A DNA stretch of 64,000 nucleotides from an uncultured Alphaproteobacteria bacterium (GCA_943787445.1 CALSML010000003.1:40256-104255); one strand, 5' to 3'. Shown: positions 19,715 to 30,385, counted from the stretch's first letter. A program made the numbers and translations. Notes: generated from the sequence alone by a model not told the origin.

Positions 19715-20632
19715 CTAACTTGTAGCAGCGGCGGCGGTTGCCCGCGCAAGCTTACGCTCGCGCAAGGCAACATAAGTCGCGCTGGCAAAAATCATGAAAC
19801 CACCCACCCACGTAAATAGATCGGGAAACTCGCCAAACAACAAAAAACCGAACCCGGCAGCCCAGATCAGCTTAAAGAAATCCATTGGCATCACCACACC
19901 GGCATCCCCCACCCGCAAGGCCTGAGTCAGGGTCAGATGCCCCGTGGTTCCCATCACGCCCATCACCAGCAAGATCGCGTATTGTTCGGGCGTCGGCCAG
20001 GTCCACACGAACAAGGCCGGGATCAGCGACAGCGGTGTCATGAACAGAACCATGTAGACGACAATGGTCGGTGTGGCATCCCGGCGTCCCAGCGTCTTTA
20101 TCACGATCAGGATTACTCCCCAGATCGCAGAAGAAGCGAGAACGAGAAGCGGGCCAGTTCCGACCTCGATAATTCCCGGGCGGATGATAACCAGAGCGCC
20201 GGCAAACCCTACGAACAAGGCCGCCCAGCGACGCCAACGGACTGTCTCACCCAGCACCAGAATGGCCAGCACCGTGGCAAAGAGAGGTGCTGTGAAGGCC
20301 AGCGAATTCGCGACCGCGAGCTGGGTTGTCGTAAGACCGAGAAAGAACATCATCATCGCGGTCACATGGCCGAAGGAACGTATGACATGCCCCTTGATCT
20401 GACCGGTACTTAGAATGCCGCGACCGTATTTCAGAAACAGAATCGCCACGACCGGCGCTCCAAAGGCTGTCCGAAAGAACCCGATTTCGAAGGCATGCAG
20501 CCCCTGTGCAGCCAGATGCTTGATCATCGTGTGCATGCTCACGATGAAGACCGTGGTGACCAGCATCCACGCCATACCTTCGAGGTTCGGGGTCAACCAT
20601 ACTGGCCGGCGAATACCAATTGTGCTCAACAC
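19715..20632 (-). CDS. DMT (EamA) family transporter (start probably GTG 20632 or ATG 20575; longer ORF is antisense artefact)
   Basis: MAWMLVTTVFIVSMHTMIKHLAAQGLHAFEIGFFRTAFGAPVVAILF... Confidence 0.8.
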   Translation of the reverse strand: MLSTIGIRRPVWLTPNLEGMAWMLVTTVFIVSMHTMIKHLAAQGLHAFEIGFFRTAFGAPVVAILFLKYGRGILSTGQIKGHVIRSFGHVTAMMMFFLGLTTTQLAVANSLAFTAPLFATVLAILVLGETVRWRRWAALFVGFAGALVIIRPGIIEVGTGPLLVLASSAIWGVILIVIKTLGRRDATPTIVVYMVLFMTPLSLIPALFVWTWPTPEQYAILLVMGVMGTTGHLTLTQALRVGDAGVVMPMDFFKLIWAAGFGFLLFGEFPDLFTWVGGFMIFASATYVALRERKLARATAAAATS

Positions 20633-20722
20633 GTGAACTCCGGCCGGGCATCGGTTGTGCGACCACTTTGAATGCCGCAGAATGCCTGCAAGATTGATGA
20701 CAATTCTCAGGAGAGATGAACG

Positions 20723-21043
20723 ATGATTACGGCACTTGTACAGTTCAAAGTCAAAGTCGGCACCACCCGCGAGGAAGTCTTCACCAACATGCAGAATGTT
20801 GCACCGAAGTTCGAGGGCATGCCGGGCCTGATCCGGAAGAATTTCGTCTTCGACCGCGACCGTGGTGTCGGCGGTGGTGTCTACACCTGGGAAAATCGTG
20901 AGGCCGCCGAAAAGGTCTATGTCGAAGGTGGCCCCTGGCGCACGGCCATCAACACCCTCTACGGCGTTGACCCGGATATCACGATCTTCGAAACACCGGT
21001 GATCGTTGACAACGAACAGGGTGAAATCAAGAAAGCCAGTTAA
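20723..21043 (+). CDS. YdhR/antibiotic-biosynthesis-monooxygenase-like ferredoxin-fold protein
   Basis: MITALVQFKVKVGTTREEVFTNMQNVAPKFEGMPGLIRKNFVFDRDRGVGGGVYTWENREAAEKVY. Confidence 0.7.
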   Translation: MITALVQFKVKVGTTREEVFTNMQNVAPKFEGMPGLIRKNFVFDRDRGVGGGVYTWENREAAEKVYVEGGPWRTAINTLYGVDPDITIFETPVIVDNEQGEIKKAS

Positions 21044-21073
21044 TCGGCCCAGACCCAGACAAAGCGCACCGAC

Positions 21074-22072
21074 ATGAAAAAAGCAGTTCAGTTCTCCCGC
21101 ACCGGAGTCCCGTCCGAGGTCGTCGAACTCATCGACATGGAAACCGCCCACGTTGGCGATGACGACGCATTGATCGATATCGAAGCGGCGGCCATCAATC
21201 CCTCACATCTGCTGACTCTGTCGGGTGTCTACGGTGTCCAGCCGGAACTGCCCGCGGTCCCGGGCGCCGAGGGCATCGGCATCATCGGGGCGGTCGGCAA
21301 GAATGTGACCAACGTCAAGGTCGGGGATCGAGTGATGATCCCGCCCTATACCGGGACGTGGCGGCAACAGGCCGTGGTCAAAGCCTCCGACATTGCTGTG
21401 ATGTTCCCCAGTGACGGTGATCCGATCCAGATGGCCATGATCATGGCCAATCCGCCAACCGCCTGGCTGCTGCTCAGGACGGTTGTCAATCTGCAGCCCG
21501 GTGACTGGGTTATCCAGAACGCCGGCAATTCGGCTGTCGGCCAGTACGTCATGCAACTGGCCGGGATTTATGGCTTCAAGACTGTAAATGTGGTGCGCCG
21601 CGAGGGTCTGGACGACTTCATCACCAAGGCCGGGGGCGATATCTGTGCCGTGGATGGCCCCGATCTGGGTGAACGGGTCAAAGCCGCCACGGGCGGGGCA
21701 GACATCAAGCTTGCGATTGATGCCGTTGCAGGCGAATCGACCCAGCATCTCGCCGATTGTCTTGCCGATGGCGGGACCATTGCTAATTACGGGCTGCTGT
21801 CGAAGAAACCGGCCCAGCTATGGCCCGACGACATCATCTTCCGGGAAATCACCCTAACCGGCGTCTGGCTGACCCTCTGGCTACGCAAATATTCAACGCC
21901 CGAAGAACGCCTCACGGTCTACAACGAACTCGCCGGCTATATTGCCGAAGGCCGGATGCATGCCGAGGTCGAAGCCACCTACCCGCTTTCGAAAATCAAG
22001 GACGCCGTTGCCCATGCCATGCAGGGTGAGCGCAGTGGCAAGATCGTACTCCTGCCCAATTCCGAAAGCTGA
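21074..22072 (+). CDS. Zinc-dependent alcohol dehydrogenase/trans-2-enoyl-CoA reductase-like MDR
   Basis: MKKAVQFSRTGVPSEVVELIDMETAHVGDDDALIDIEAAAINPSHLLTLSGVYGVQPELPAVPGAEGIGIIGAVG. Confidence 0.85.
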   Translation: MKKAVQFSRTGVPSEVVELIDMETAHVGDDDALIDIEAAAINPSHLLTLSGVYGVQPELPAVPGAEGIGIIGAVGKNVTNVKVGDRVMIPPYTGTWRQQAVVKASDIAVMFPSDGDPIQMAMIMANPPTAWLLLRTVVNLQPGDWVIQNAGNSAVGQYVMQLAGIYGFKTVNVVRREGLDDFITKAGGDICAVDGPDLGERVKAATGGADIKLAIDAVAGESTQHLADCLADGGTIANYGLLSKKPAQLWPDDIIFREITLTGVWLTLWLRKYSTPEERLTVYNELAGYIAEGRMHAEVEATYPLSKIKDAVAHAMQGERSGKIVLLPNSES

Positions 22073-22074
22073 GA

Positions 22075-22407
22075 TGCGGCACCTTTTGGGAAGGAGACCC
22101 GGCCCATCCTGCTTCTGGAGAGGTTGAAATTCTCCAGACGGCTAATGATCAATACATCCTTCGATTGGCCAATTTATCGACCCGGCCCAGCCCGGATCTA
22201 TTCGTGTACCTCGTCGCAGACCCGGATCCGCTCTTCCCGGAAGATGTGACCGGAAACTTCAGGTCGATCGGAAAGCTCAAAGGAAATCTTGGCGATCAGA
22301 ACTACATCCTCCCGCAGGATGTCGACCTGTCCCAATGGGGAAGCGTCGTTGTCTGGTATCTGCTCTACAGCGTGCAGTTCGCTGTCTCGACAATCGAGAG
22401 CCCCTAA
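22075..22407 (+). pseudogene. DM13-like domain, apparently lacking its own N-terminus/start
   Basis: Open frame extended upstream of the listed ORF: GTFWEGDPAHPASGEVEILQTANDQYILRLANLSTRPSPDLFVYLVADPDPLFPEDVTGNFRSIGKLKGNLGDQNYILPQDVDLSQWGSVVVWYLLYSVQFAVSTIESP*. Confidence 0.65.
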
Positions 22408-22694
22408 CCTTCCATGGCGCGGTCAATGGGCGCGATCAGTCGGTTGAACACGACAGCGATCCAGCCCATGGGGCGTGACCAGTTCAGCTTCGTGAATAGC
22501 AGCAGAAACGGCAGCATCGTTAGCGCTGCACAGACGAGTTTCAGCGTGTTGCTCAGTTCAAGTTGGGCAGGCCACCAGAGACCGAACTGCAACACGGCGT
22601 AGACGCTCAATCCTACAAAAGCGGCCACAAGCAGCGCGAAGACGGTCATCACGACCGCCCGCGCCGCCCGCAGCATGGCTATGCGCATGAGCAA
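22404..22694 (-). CDS. Small membrane protein, unknown function
   Basis: 96 aa with two predicted TM segments. Confidence 0.5.
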   Translation of the reverse strand: MLMRIAMLRAARAVVMTVFALLVAAFVGLSVYAVLQFGLWWPAQLELSNTLKLVCAALTMLPFLLLFTKLNWSRPMGWIAVVFNRLIAPIDRAMEG

Positions 22695-22700
22695 AGGGCC

Positions 22701-23402
22701 CTAGAATTTCTCAACCCAGGGGCGCAGTTCGATTTCCCAGCTCCAGGCACTGCGGTGCTGACCATGCACGTGAAGGTAGGATTCCGCGATCGCATCGGCA
22801 TCCAGCATGCCATCATCGCCGCGTGAGGCAGCACGCTCATCGCCCGATTTCTTTTGTATTCCGCCATCAATCACGAAATGGCCGATATGAATGTTCTGCG
22901 GATGCAGTTCGCGCGCCATGGACTGGGCAAGGCCACGCAGACCGAATTTGCCGATCGCGAAGGAGGACGAGTTGGGATAACCCTTCACGCTGGCCGAAGC
23001 TCCGGTAAACAAGATCGACCCGCTGCCCCGTTCAAGCATCAGTTCGGCCGCCTTCTGCGCCACTACAAATCCGCCATAACAGGTGATCAGGACCGCATTC
23101 TTGACTGCTTTCCGGTCCAGTTCGGTGATCGGGCCGCGCGCACGGGCGCTGGGGTTGTACACAACAAGGTTGGGAACACCCTTTTCGGAAAAGACAGCGT
23201 CATACATGGCATCGACAGAGTCCTCATCAATGACATCACAGGCATAGGCACTCGCACCCGTTTCCGCGCAAAGGTCGCCAAGCTTATCGGGATCTCGGGC
23301 GGCAAGAGCGACATCCATACCCTGCTTGGCACAAAGCCGCGCCAAAGACGCGCTGAGACCCTCACCCGCACCTACAATCAGTGCCACTTCCTTGTCAGCC
23401 AT
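22701..23402 (-). CDS. SDR family oxidoreductase
   Basis: MADKEVALIVGAGEGLSASLARLCAKQGMDVALAARDPDKL...LFTGASASVKGYPNSSSFAIGKFGLRGLAQ. Confidence 0.85.
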   Translation of the reverse strand: MADKEVALIVGAGEGLSASLARLCAKQGMDVALAARDPDKLGDLCAETGASAYACDVIDEDSVDAMYDAVFSEKGVPNLVVYNPSARARGPITELDRKAVKNAVLITCYGGFVVAQKAAELMLERGSGSILFTGASASVKGYPNSSSFAIGKFGLRGLAQSMARELHPQNIHIGHFVIDGGIQKKSGDERAASRGDDGMLDADAIAESYLHVHGQHRSAWSWEIELRPWVEKF

Positions 23403-23556
23403 TCATTTGCTCCCTATCTTCAGTCTATCAGCGGATTATCGTTCATCATCACGAACATAGTCTCATTGCCTGACGATTGATCACGCTCGCTGTCACAAGA
23501 GTTTCGCCAATCTGTCGCTTGCCAACTGTTCAGACCCCTTCGCCAAAGTTGCACTC

Positions 23557-24990
23557 ATGTCCGATACCACAGTTTCCACCAGTTTTCTTAGTCGCACCCG
23601 GGGTTTGCTGCGGCGCGCGCTGCGCGATGTCGTCGACGGCGCCGCAAGCCTGACCTCCCGCGGGAGTCTGGATATCAGCCCGGACTTACCCGATGATGAT
23701 CTGGCGCGCCTACAACAGCAGATCGATGCAAGCCTGTCGGGCCGTGGCGGTGAAGCCTCCGCCCGCTCGAATGCTTCGGATCTCGCGCGCTGCTACCTTG
23801 ATCTGAATGCCGAAGGTCGCTTGCGGTTCATGCAGCTTCTAAACGATGAATACGGCATCGAACCCGCCCATTTGAATACGACCATGGATGCTGTTCGGGA
23901 GACGTCGGATGATCCCGCAGCCTATGCCAAAGCGATCACGGCACTACGGGGACAGCTCGAATCTCCAAGAATGAAATTATTTCGTCAGTTCAATGGTTTG
24001 GAGCATGGTATTAAGTTTCTTGTTGATCTTCGGGCGGACCTCATCGGACTGCTGCGGGACAACCCGGAACTGCGCCCGCTCGATGCCGATTTGAAGTATC
24101 TGCTGTCCACATGGTTCGACGCTGGTTTCCTGGTCCTGCACCGCATCACCTGGGCGGCCCCGGCAGATTTGCTGGAAAAACTGATCGCCTACGAGGCCGT
24201 GCACGAAATCCGATCCTGGAACGATATGAAGAACCGGCTTGAATCCGACCGCCGATTTTTTGCCTTCTTCCATCCCTCCATGCCCGATGAACCCCTGATT
24301 TTCGTTGAAGTCGCACTTGTGAACGGGATTGCGCGGAATGTTCAGACCCTTCTGGATGAAAGTGCCCCCATCAAGGACCCGGAAGAGGCCGACACCGCGA
24401 TTTTCTACTCGATTTCCAACGCCCAGCGTGGCCTGTCCGGTGTGAGTTTCGGAGACTTCCTGATCAAACAGGTTGTCGAACGCCTCTCCGCACGTCTGCC
24501 TAACGTCAAGACCTTTGCAACCCTATCACCGATACCGGGGTTTCGGCGGTGGCTGGATGGCCGCATCGCTGAAGGTGCAGACCTGCTCAATCACGAGCAG
24601 GAAGATGCGTTGCGGGCCGTTGCCGGAGACATTCCCGAAGACGCTTTGGTTCTGCAATCCATTCTGGATCGGACCAACTGGCATCTGGATCCGGCCATTG
24701 CCGACACCATGGAGCCGATCATGACCCATCTGGTTGCGGGCTATCTGCTCTATCAGCGTCGTGAACCCACGGGAACGGCGCTGGATTCAGTCGCACATTT
24801 CCATCTCAGCAATGGCGCACGGGTCGAAAGCATCAACTGGCTAGGTGATATGTCGCCCAAGGGATTTGCCCAGTCAGCAGGGATGATGGTCAACTATCTC
24901 TATGACAAGACACTGATCGAGCAGAACCACGAGGCTTATGTCAGCGGCAGCGAGATTCCCGCATCCAGCGCCGTGCGCAACCTGCTCTAG
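23557..24990 (+). CDS. Malonyl-CoA decarboxylase
   Basis: 477 aa; ...TFATLSPIPGFRRWLDGR...DSVAHFHLSNGARVESINWLGDMSPKGFAQSAGMMVNYLYD. Confidence 0.9.
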   Translation: MSDTTVSTSFLSRTRGLLRRALRDVVDGAASLTSRGSLDISPDLPDDDLARLQQQIDASLSGRGGEASARSNASDLARCYLDLNAEGRLRFMQLLNDEYGIEPAHLNTTMDAVRETSDDPAAYAKAITALRGQLESPRMKLFRQFNGLEHGIKFLVDLRADLIGLLRDNPELRPLDADLKYLLSTWFDAGFLVLHRITWAAPADLLEKLIAYEAVHEIRSWNDMKNRLESDRRFFAFFHPSMPDEPLIFVEVALVNGIARNVQTLLDESAPIKDPEEADTAIFYSISNAQRGLSGVSFGDFLIKQVVERLSARLPNVKTFATLSPIPGFRRWLDGRIAEGADLLNHEQEDALRAVAGDIPEDALVLQSILDRTNWHLDPAIADTMEPIMTHLVAGYLLYQRREPTGTALDSVAHFHLSNGARVESINWLGDMSPKGFAQSAGMMVNYLYDKTLIEQNHEAYVSGSEIPASSAVRNLL

Positions 24991-25016
24991 GCGTCCGCAA
25001 ACAGGACTACGAATCG

Positions 25017-25760
25017 ATGATTGAGGAAACAATAGACATCGCCACTAATGACGGGGCGATGGAAACCTTCATTTCTCGGCCCGAACGCGGTGATCCCTGC
25101 CCTCCGGTGCTGTTCCTGATGGATGCACCAGGCATCCGTGAAGAAATCCACGATATGGCGCGTCGCGTTGCGACCGCCGGATATTGCGTACTGGTCCCCA
25201 ATCTCTATTACCGGGCGGGTACCGATACGAAATTCGGGCCGGATGTCCTGGTCAAGGAGAGCGATGACTGGACCCGCATGCGCGCAATCCGTACGAAGAT
25301 GACCATTCCACCAGTGATGGACGACGTCGCCGCCATGATCGCGTTCCTTGACGCCCATCCGGAGATGGCGCGTCCGGGATCTGTGGGCGTACACGGCTAT
25401 TGCATGAGCGGACCCTATGCGCTGGCTGCCGCCGCACGGTTTCCCGACCGGGTTGCCGCCGCTGCGTCCTTCTACGGCACCTGGATTGTCTCGGATGCGG
25501 AAGAGAGCCCGCATCTCAATCTCGTGAAAATCAGGAGCGAAGCCTATATCAGCTGCGCAGAAATCGATGACCTGGCGCCGCTTCCCATGGTCGCAGAACT
25601 TCAGAAACTCTTCGATGAAGCCGGTACACGCGGGGAAATCGAGATTCACCCTGGTGTGCATCACGGCTTTGCCTTTCCGCAACGCGCGATCTATGACAAG
25701 CCAGCAGCCGAACGGCATTGGGAGCGGCTGTTTGCACTCTATCGACGGAACCTGACCTGA
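25017..25760 (+). CDS. Dienelactone hydrolase family protein
   Basis: VLFLMDAPGIREEIHDMARRVATAGYCVLVPNLYYR...VGVHGYCMSGPYAL...HPGVHHGFAFPQR. Confidence 0.9.
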   Translation: MIEETIDIATNDGAMETFISRPERGDPCPPVLFLMDAPGIREEIHDMARRVATAGYCVLVPNLYYRAGTDTKFGPDVLVKESDDWTRMRAIRTKMTIPPVMDDVAAMIAFLDAHPEMARPGSVGVHGYCMSGPYALAAAARFPDRVAAAASFYGTWIVSDAEESPHLNLVKIRSEAYISCAEIDDLAPLPMVAELQKLFDEAGTRGEIEIHPGVHHGFAFPQRAIYDKPAAERHWERLFALYRRNLT

Positions 25761-25763
25761 CGG

Positions 25764-26678
25764 TCAGCTCGGGCGATCACCCTTGATGGTAACGCGGTTG
25801 CCCTTGCGTTCGGCAGGCCAGTAATCCCAGAGCGCACGATGCATGGCACAACGATTGTCCCAGAAAGCCATGTCGTTCTGTTCCCAACGAAACCGAATCT
25901 GAAACTCAATCTTCTCTGCGTGCTCCAGCAACATCGCGAGCACGGCTGAACTCTCATCCGGTTCCAGTTCGGCAATCCCGGTTGTGAATGCACGATTGAC
26001 GTACAGCGCCTTTCGCCTGGTTTCTGGGTGCACCCGTGCGATGGGGTGGGTTGCGCTCGGATAAACTTTCCCCTCGTCTTCCATGCCACGGTCGGAGTAA
26101 CGACCACGATAGATATGCTCGCTCTCATGCTCGCCGTGCAAACCATCCAGCATTTCGCGCAGAGGCTCTGAAAGGGACTCCCAGGCCGCATAACTGTCGG
26201 CGAACATCGTATCCCCCCCACAGTCGGGCAGAATATGAATCTGCAGCATGGTGCCCAGAGGCGGTATCTCATCGCAGGACACATCCGAATGCCAGAATTC
26301 GCCATTTGCGATCTTTGATCCGGCATGGGCGTGAATTTCGAAAATTTCCGGAAACCCGTCTTTACCCGGCGCGGCGGGGTGGAAATGCAGTTCGCCGAAC
26401 ATCTTCGCGATCTCGATATGGGTACCCGGCGGAATGGGTGATTGTTCCTTGAAAAACAGCACCTGATTATCGAGGAATGCGTGATGGACCTCCTCGAACT
26501 GTGCCTCGCTCAATCCTTCAGCGAGGTCCAGCCCGCGAATCTCGGCACCGAGATTGGGCGCATAGGGTCGCACTTCGATATGCCGGTAGTTGCGCCTGGC
26601 GCGTTCGCGCACACGTTTGGTTCCGACATTCCCGTCGGGCGGCATTCCGGAACTTTTCGCATAAACATCCGCCATCAA
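25764..26678 (-). CDS. TauD/TfdA family 2-oxoglutarate-dependent dioxygenase
   Basis: GAEIRGLDLAEGLSEAQFEEVHHAFLDNQVLFFKEQ...EFWHSDVSCDEIPPLGTMLQ...WDNRCAMHRALWDY. Confidence 0.9.
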   Translation of the reverse strand: MMADVYAKSSGMPPDGNVGTKRVRERARRNYRHIEVRPYAPNLGAEIRGLDLAEGLSEAQFEEVHHAFLDNQVLFFKEQSPIPPGTHIEIAKMFGELHFHPAAPGKDGFPEIFEIHAHAGSKIANGEFWHSDVSCDEIPPLGTMLQIHILPDCGGDTMFADSYAAWESLSEPLREMLDGLHGEHESEHIYRGRYSDRGMEDEGKVYPSATHPIARVHPETRRKALYVNRAFTTGIAELEPDESSAVLAMLLEHAEKIEFQIRFRWEQNDMAFWDNRCAMHRALWDYWPAERKGNRVTIKGDRPS

Positions 26679-26729
26679 AGGCCCCTCATCTCCGATTGTA
26701 TGCCAGCCTATGTCGCATATCCGCAGGGC

Positions 26730-29058
26730 TCAACGGTTGAGTGCACGCCACACCTTTTCCGCTGTCGCTGGCATCTGAAAATCGACAACCGCACCGCGCG
26801 TGGCGAGTGCGTCTGCCAAGGCGTTGAATATCGCCGGCAAGGCCCCCACGATTCCAGCCTCTCCCACACCCTTCACACCTAGGGGATTGGTCGGCGACGG
26901 CACTTCGTGAAAATCCACCTGCATCCGCGGCTGATCAACGGCACGGGGCATTCTGTAGTCCATGAAGGACCCTGTGAGGAGTTGGCCGGTCTCCCGGTCA
27001 TAAATAATCTCTTCCATCAGAGCCTGCCCGATGCCCTGCACCACACCGCCATGCACCTGTCCGTGAACGATCGGCGGGTTGATGACAACGCCGCAATCGT
27101 CAACGGCGGTGTATCGATCCAGCATAACCACCCCGGTATCGGGATCGATTTCGAGCTCACAGACATGACAGCCATTGGGAAAGTACTGCTCGGGCGCTTC
27201 AAACTCTTCGGCTGAATTCAGGCTTGTCGGAACATCCTCCACACGAATGGTTCTGACCTGTGTCGCCAGCTCAAGAAGTGGGATGTGTCGATCTGTTCCT
27301 TTCACCTGAAACGCCCCTTCGGAAAACTCGATATCGGCGACCGAAGCCTCAAACAGATGGGCAGCCGCCACACGACCTTTCTCGATCACCGCGTCACAGG
27401 TCAGCGCGATCGCCGACCCCGCCATTGTCATCGAACGGGACGCGATCGTGGCAATGCCGCGTGGCGCGAAATCACTGTCGCCTTGACGCAGATAGACAGA
27501 CTCGAACGGCACGCCAAGACGTTCAGCGATGACCTGGACAAAGCTGGTTTCATGGCCTTGCCCCTGACTTTGAGTGGCCACCACCAGATCGACAGTCCCG
27601 TCTTTTCTGAATTCGACTTTGGCACCTTCGTGGGGTGAACCACCTATGCACTCCAGATAAGAAGCGAGTCCGCGTCCCCGCAATTTCCCATCCTGTTCAC
27701 TTCTGGCACGGCGTTCGAAAAAACCGTCCCAATCCGCCAGTGCCACGGTCTTGTCGAGAACGGCCTCGAATTCACCGGAATCATAGATGCGATCCACGGG
27801 TGTGGCGTAAGGCATCTGATCGGGAGAAATCATGTTTCGTCGGCGCAACTCGACGGGGTCGTGCCCTGTTTCTCGTGCCGCCTGATCGACAAGGCGTTCG
27901 ACGATGTAGGATGCCTGCTCACGTCCAGCCCCACGATAGGGACCAACAGAATTGGTGTGAGTCAGGACAAGACGCACGTCGATATCGATCACCGGCGTGC
28001 GATACACCAGCGCCAGCCCGTTGGGCATGTTGCGCAACGGCATCCCGGTTCCGTTGCAGGCGTAGTAGGAGCCCATGGCATCATCGACAGCAACACGCAG
28101 CGCCAGAAAATTCCCCGATTCATCGAGAGCAAGCGAAGCCTCGATCACGGCATCGCGTGCATGAGAATCCCCCAGAAAATGTTCTGAGCGAGTACCGGTC
28201 CATTTGACCGGCTGCTTCAGGGCACGCGCTGCAAACAGGATCGCGATATCTTCAGGGCAAGGCTGTTCCTTGACCCCGAAGCCGCCACCGACATCTCCGG
28301 TCAGAACGCGCATCTCCGTACGCGGAATGTCGAAGACCTGTTCACATACAAATCTCCATGAAGTACTGAACGCCCTGGCTGGATGCGACCAGGGTGAAGC
28401 GTCCCTTTTCCTCATTCCAATCAGCAATGCTCGTCCGAGGCTCCAGCGGTGCTGCGACAATTCGGTTGTTCACAAGGGACAGTCGAGATACGTGGGCGGC
28501 TTCTGCAAACGCTAGGTCGGCAGCGTCCTTGTCCCCTCGATGCCAAACTTGGCCGATATTTCCCGGCGCATCCTCCCAAACAAGAGGCGCATCTGGAGCT
28601 ACGGCGTCGGCAATCGTGATTGCAGCAGGTAATTCAGCGATATCTAGTATTACGAGATCTGCGGCATCCCGCGCCTGAGCCTGGGTTTGCGCCAGAACGA
28701 GGACGACTACCTCTCCGACATGGCGAACCTTTCCCTGCGCCAGCCCTGGGCGCGGCGTGTGCAACGGTCGCGCTGACTGAATTTGCGCCGATTGATATTT
28801 TGGCCAGCGTGCCACGATATGCCCAACACCAGCCGCAGCCAGATCATCGCCGGTAAACACCGCCACAACGCCAGGCGCGGCGATGGCAGAGGTCGCATCA
28901 ATATTCAGGATCGTCCCGTGCGCGACTGATGAACGCACAAACGCAGCATGGACCTGGCCGTCACGGCCGACATCATCAGCGAACCGTCCCTGCCCGGTCA
29001 GAAAACGAACATCCTCGCGCCGTCGGACTGGCTGTGCGATTCCGTGCTTTTCCGTCAT
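26730..29058 (-). CDS. CoxL-like/aldehyde-oxidase molybdopterin-binding large subunit, split by a single-base insertion near 28356
   Basis: RREDVRFLTGQGRFADDV... (28342-29058) continues in another frame as RFVCEQVFDIPRTEMRVLTGDVGGGFGVKEQPCPEDIAI...PYRGAGREQASY. Confidence 0.85.
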
Positions 29059-29061
29059 GCT

Positions 29062-29343
29062 CTAAGCCGTCCCGGCTGTGCGCACAAAACGGCGTATGAT
29101 TTTGCTTTCGAACAACCCCACCTGTTCATAAGGATCCTGCGCCGTGATCGCTTCGGCATCGGCGCGGTCCTTTGCGTCAATGATCCACACACTGGCGATC
29201 ATATTCTCATCATCGTCCATGGCCGGGCCGGCAAAATAAAGCGTGTCGCCAAGTATTCCTGCAAATTCCATATGTGCCGGGCGCGTTTTCATGCGCAGAT
29301 CATGCATACCCGGTTTATCCACGCGATAAACAAAATAAAGCAT
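29062..29343 (-). CDS. YciI family protein
   Basis: MLYFVYRVDKPGMHDLRMKTRPAHMEFAG...DPYEQVGLFESKIIRRFVRT. Confidence 0.8.
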   Translation of the reverse strand: MLYFVYRVDKPGMHDLRMKTRPAHMEFAGILGDTLYFAGPAMDDDENMIASVWIIDAKDRADAEAITAQDPYEQVGLFESKIIRRFVRTAGTA

Positions 29344-29469
29344 ATGAAAACTCCCAAATTGCATACCGTATCGGATATCTTCCATGCTCCGGCGAACGTT
29401 GCACAATCCCATAAACTGCGATGACGAGCGCCAGAATTTGGGCCTCAGGTCTCAAAGGATGGGATAGAA

Positions 29470-30274
29470 ATGACCACGCGAAATATCGACCGTCTTCTCG
29501 ACGTCATGGCGCGCCTTCGTGACCCGGTTGACGGCTGTCCCTGGGATGTCGAGCAGACATTCAAATCCATTGCACGGTATACGGTTGAGGAAGCCTATGA
29601 GGTTGCAAATGCGATCGACCGCGATGATCGCGCCGCGATACGCGAAGAACTCGGCGACCTGTTGCTTCAGGTGGTATTTCACGCGCGCATGGCCGAAGAA
29701 GAAGAAATCATTCGATTTCGAGGATGTTGCCGGCGGGATTGCAGATAAACTGGTACGCCGCCACCCTCATATATTCGACAAGGACAATCACAATACGGAT
29801 GTCGGCCTGCGGGAGTCCTGGGAAGCCCAGAAAGCCGATGAACGAGCCGAGAAAGCAGCAGCCATTGGAGCGGAAGCCAGCGTTCTGGATGATGTTCCCG
29901 TCGGCTTCCCCGCCCTGACCCGCGCCGAAAAACTGCAAAAGCGTGCAGCACGGGTGGGTTTCGACTGGCCCACCATCAGTCCTGTGATCGCGAAGATCGA
30001 AGAAGAACTCGAAGAACTCAAAAGCGAAATTCGCGAAAATGCCACACCCGATCGACTAGCGGACGAATTGGGAGATGTCCTGTTTTCCTGCGTCAATCTC
30101 GCCCGGCATTTGAAAATCGATCCGGAATTCGCATTGCGCGGCACCAATACCAAATTTGAAACCCGTTTCCGCCACGTAGAATCTTCCCTTCGTGACGATG
30201 ACCGGGAACTGAACACAGTCTCGATCGATGAATACGAAACTCGTTGGCAGGCCGCGAAGATCGATAAAGTTTAA
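29470..30274 (+). CDS. mazG: Nucleoside triphosphate pyrophosphohydrolase MazG, split by +1 frameshift near 29705
   Basis: LLDVMARLRDPVDGCPWDVEQTFKSIARYTVEEAYEVANAIDR...REELGDLLLQVVFHARMAEEE then, in another frame, FDFEDVAGGIADKLVRRHPHIF...ELGDVLFSCVNLARHL. Confidence 0.88.
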
Positions 30275-30362
30275 ATCTAATAATTCCAACCAAGTACTTA
30301 AAATCATGCGCGAAATTCGGCGCCAAGTCGCCTCCCTGCACTACGATATTTCCCAGATACAT

Positions 30363-30385
30363 CACCCGATAAATCGGGTGTGTAG
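30363..30385 (+). terminator. Possible Rho-independent terminator downstream of mazG
   Basis: cacccgat-aa-atcgggtg perfect inverted repeat followed closely by a T-rich run (tgtagacttttt). Confidence 0.4.

Noticed and set aside
18885-19718. 277-aa plus-strand ORF opposite the type III PKS
   Set aside because: Antisense shadow of a strongly conserved gene; no domain.
20633-21151. N-terminal extension of the 478-aa minus ORF (MGGFHVDEFDDL...)
   Set aside because: Antisense to the 20723 monooxygenase-like and 21074 dehydrogenase genes; the transporter starts near 20632/20575.
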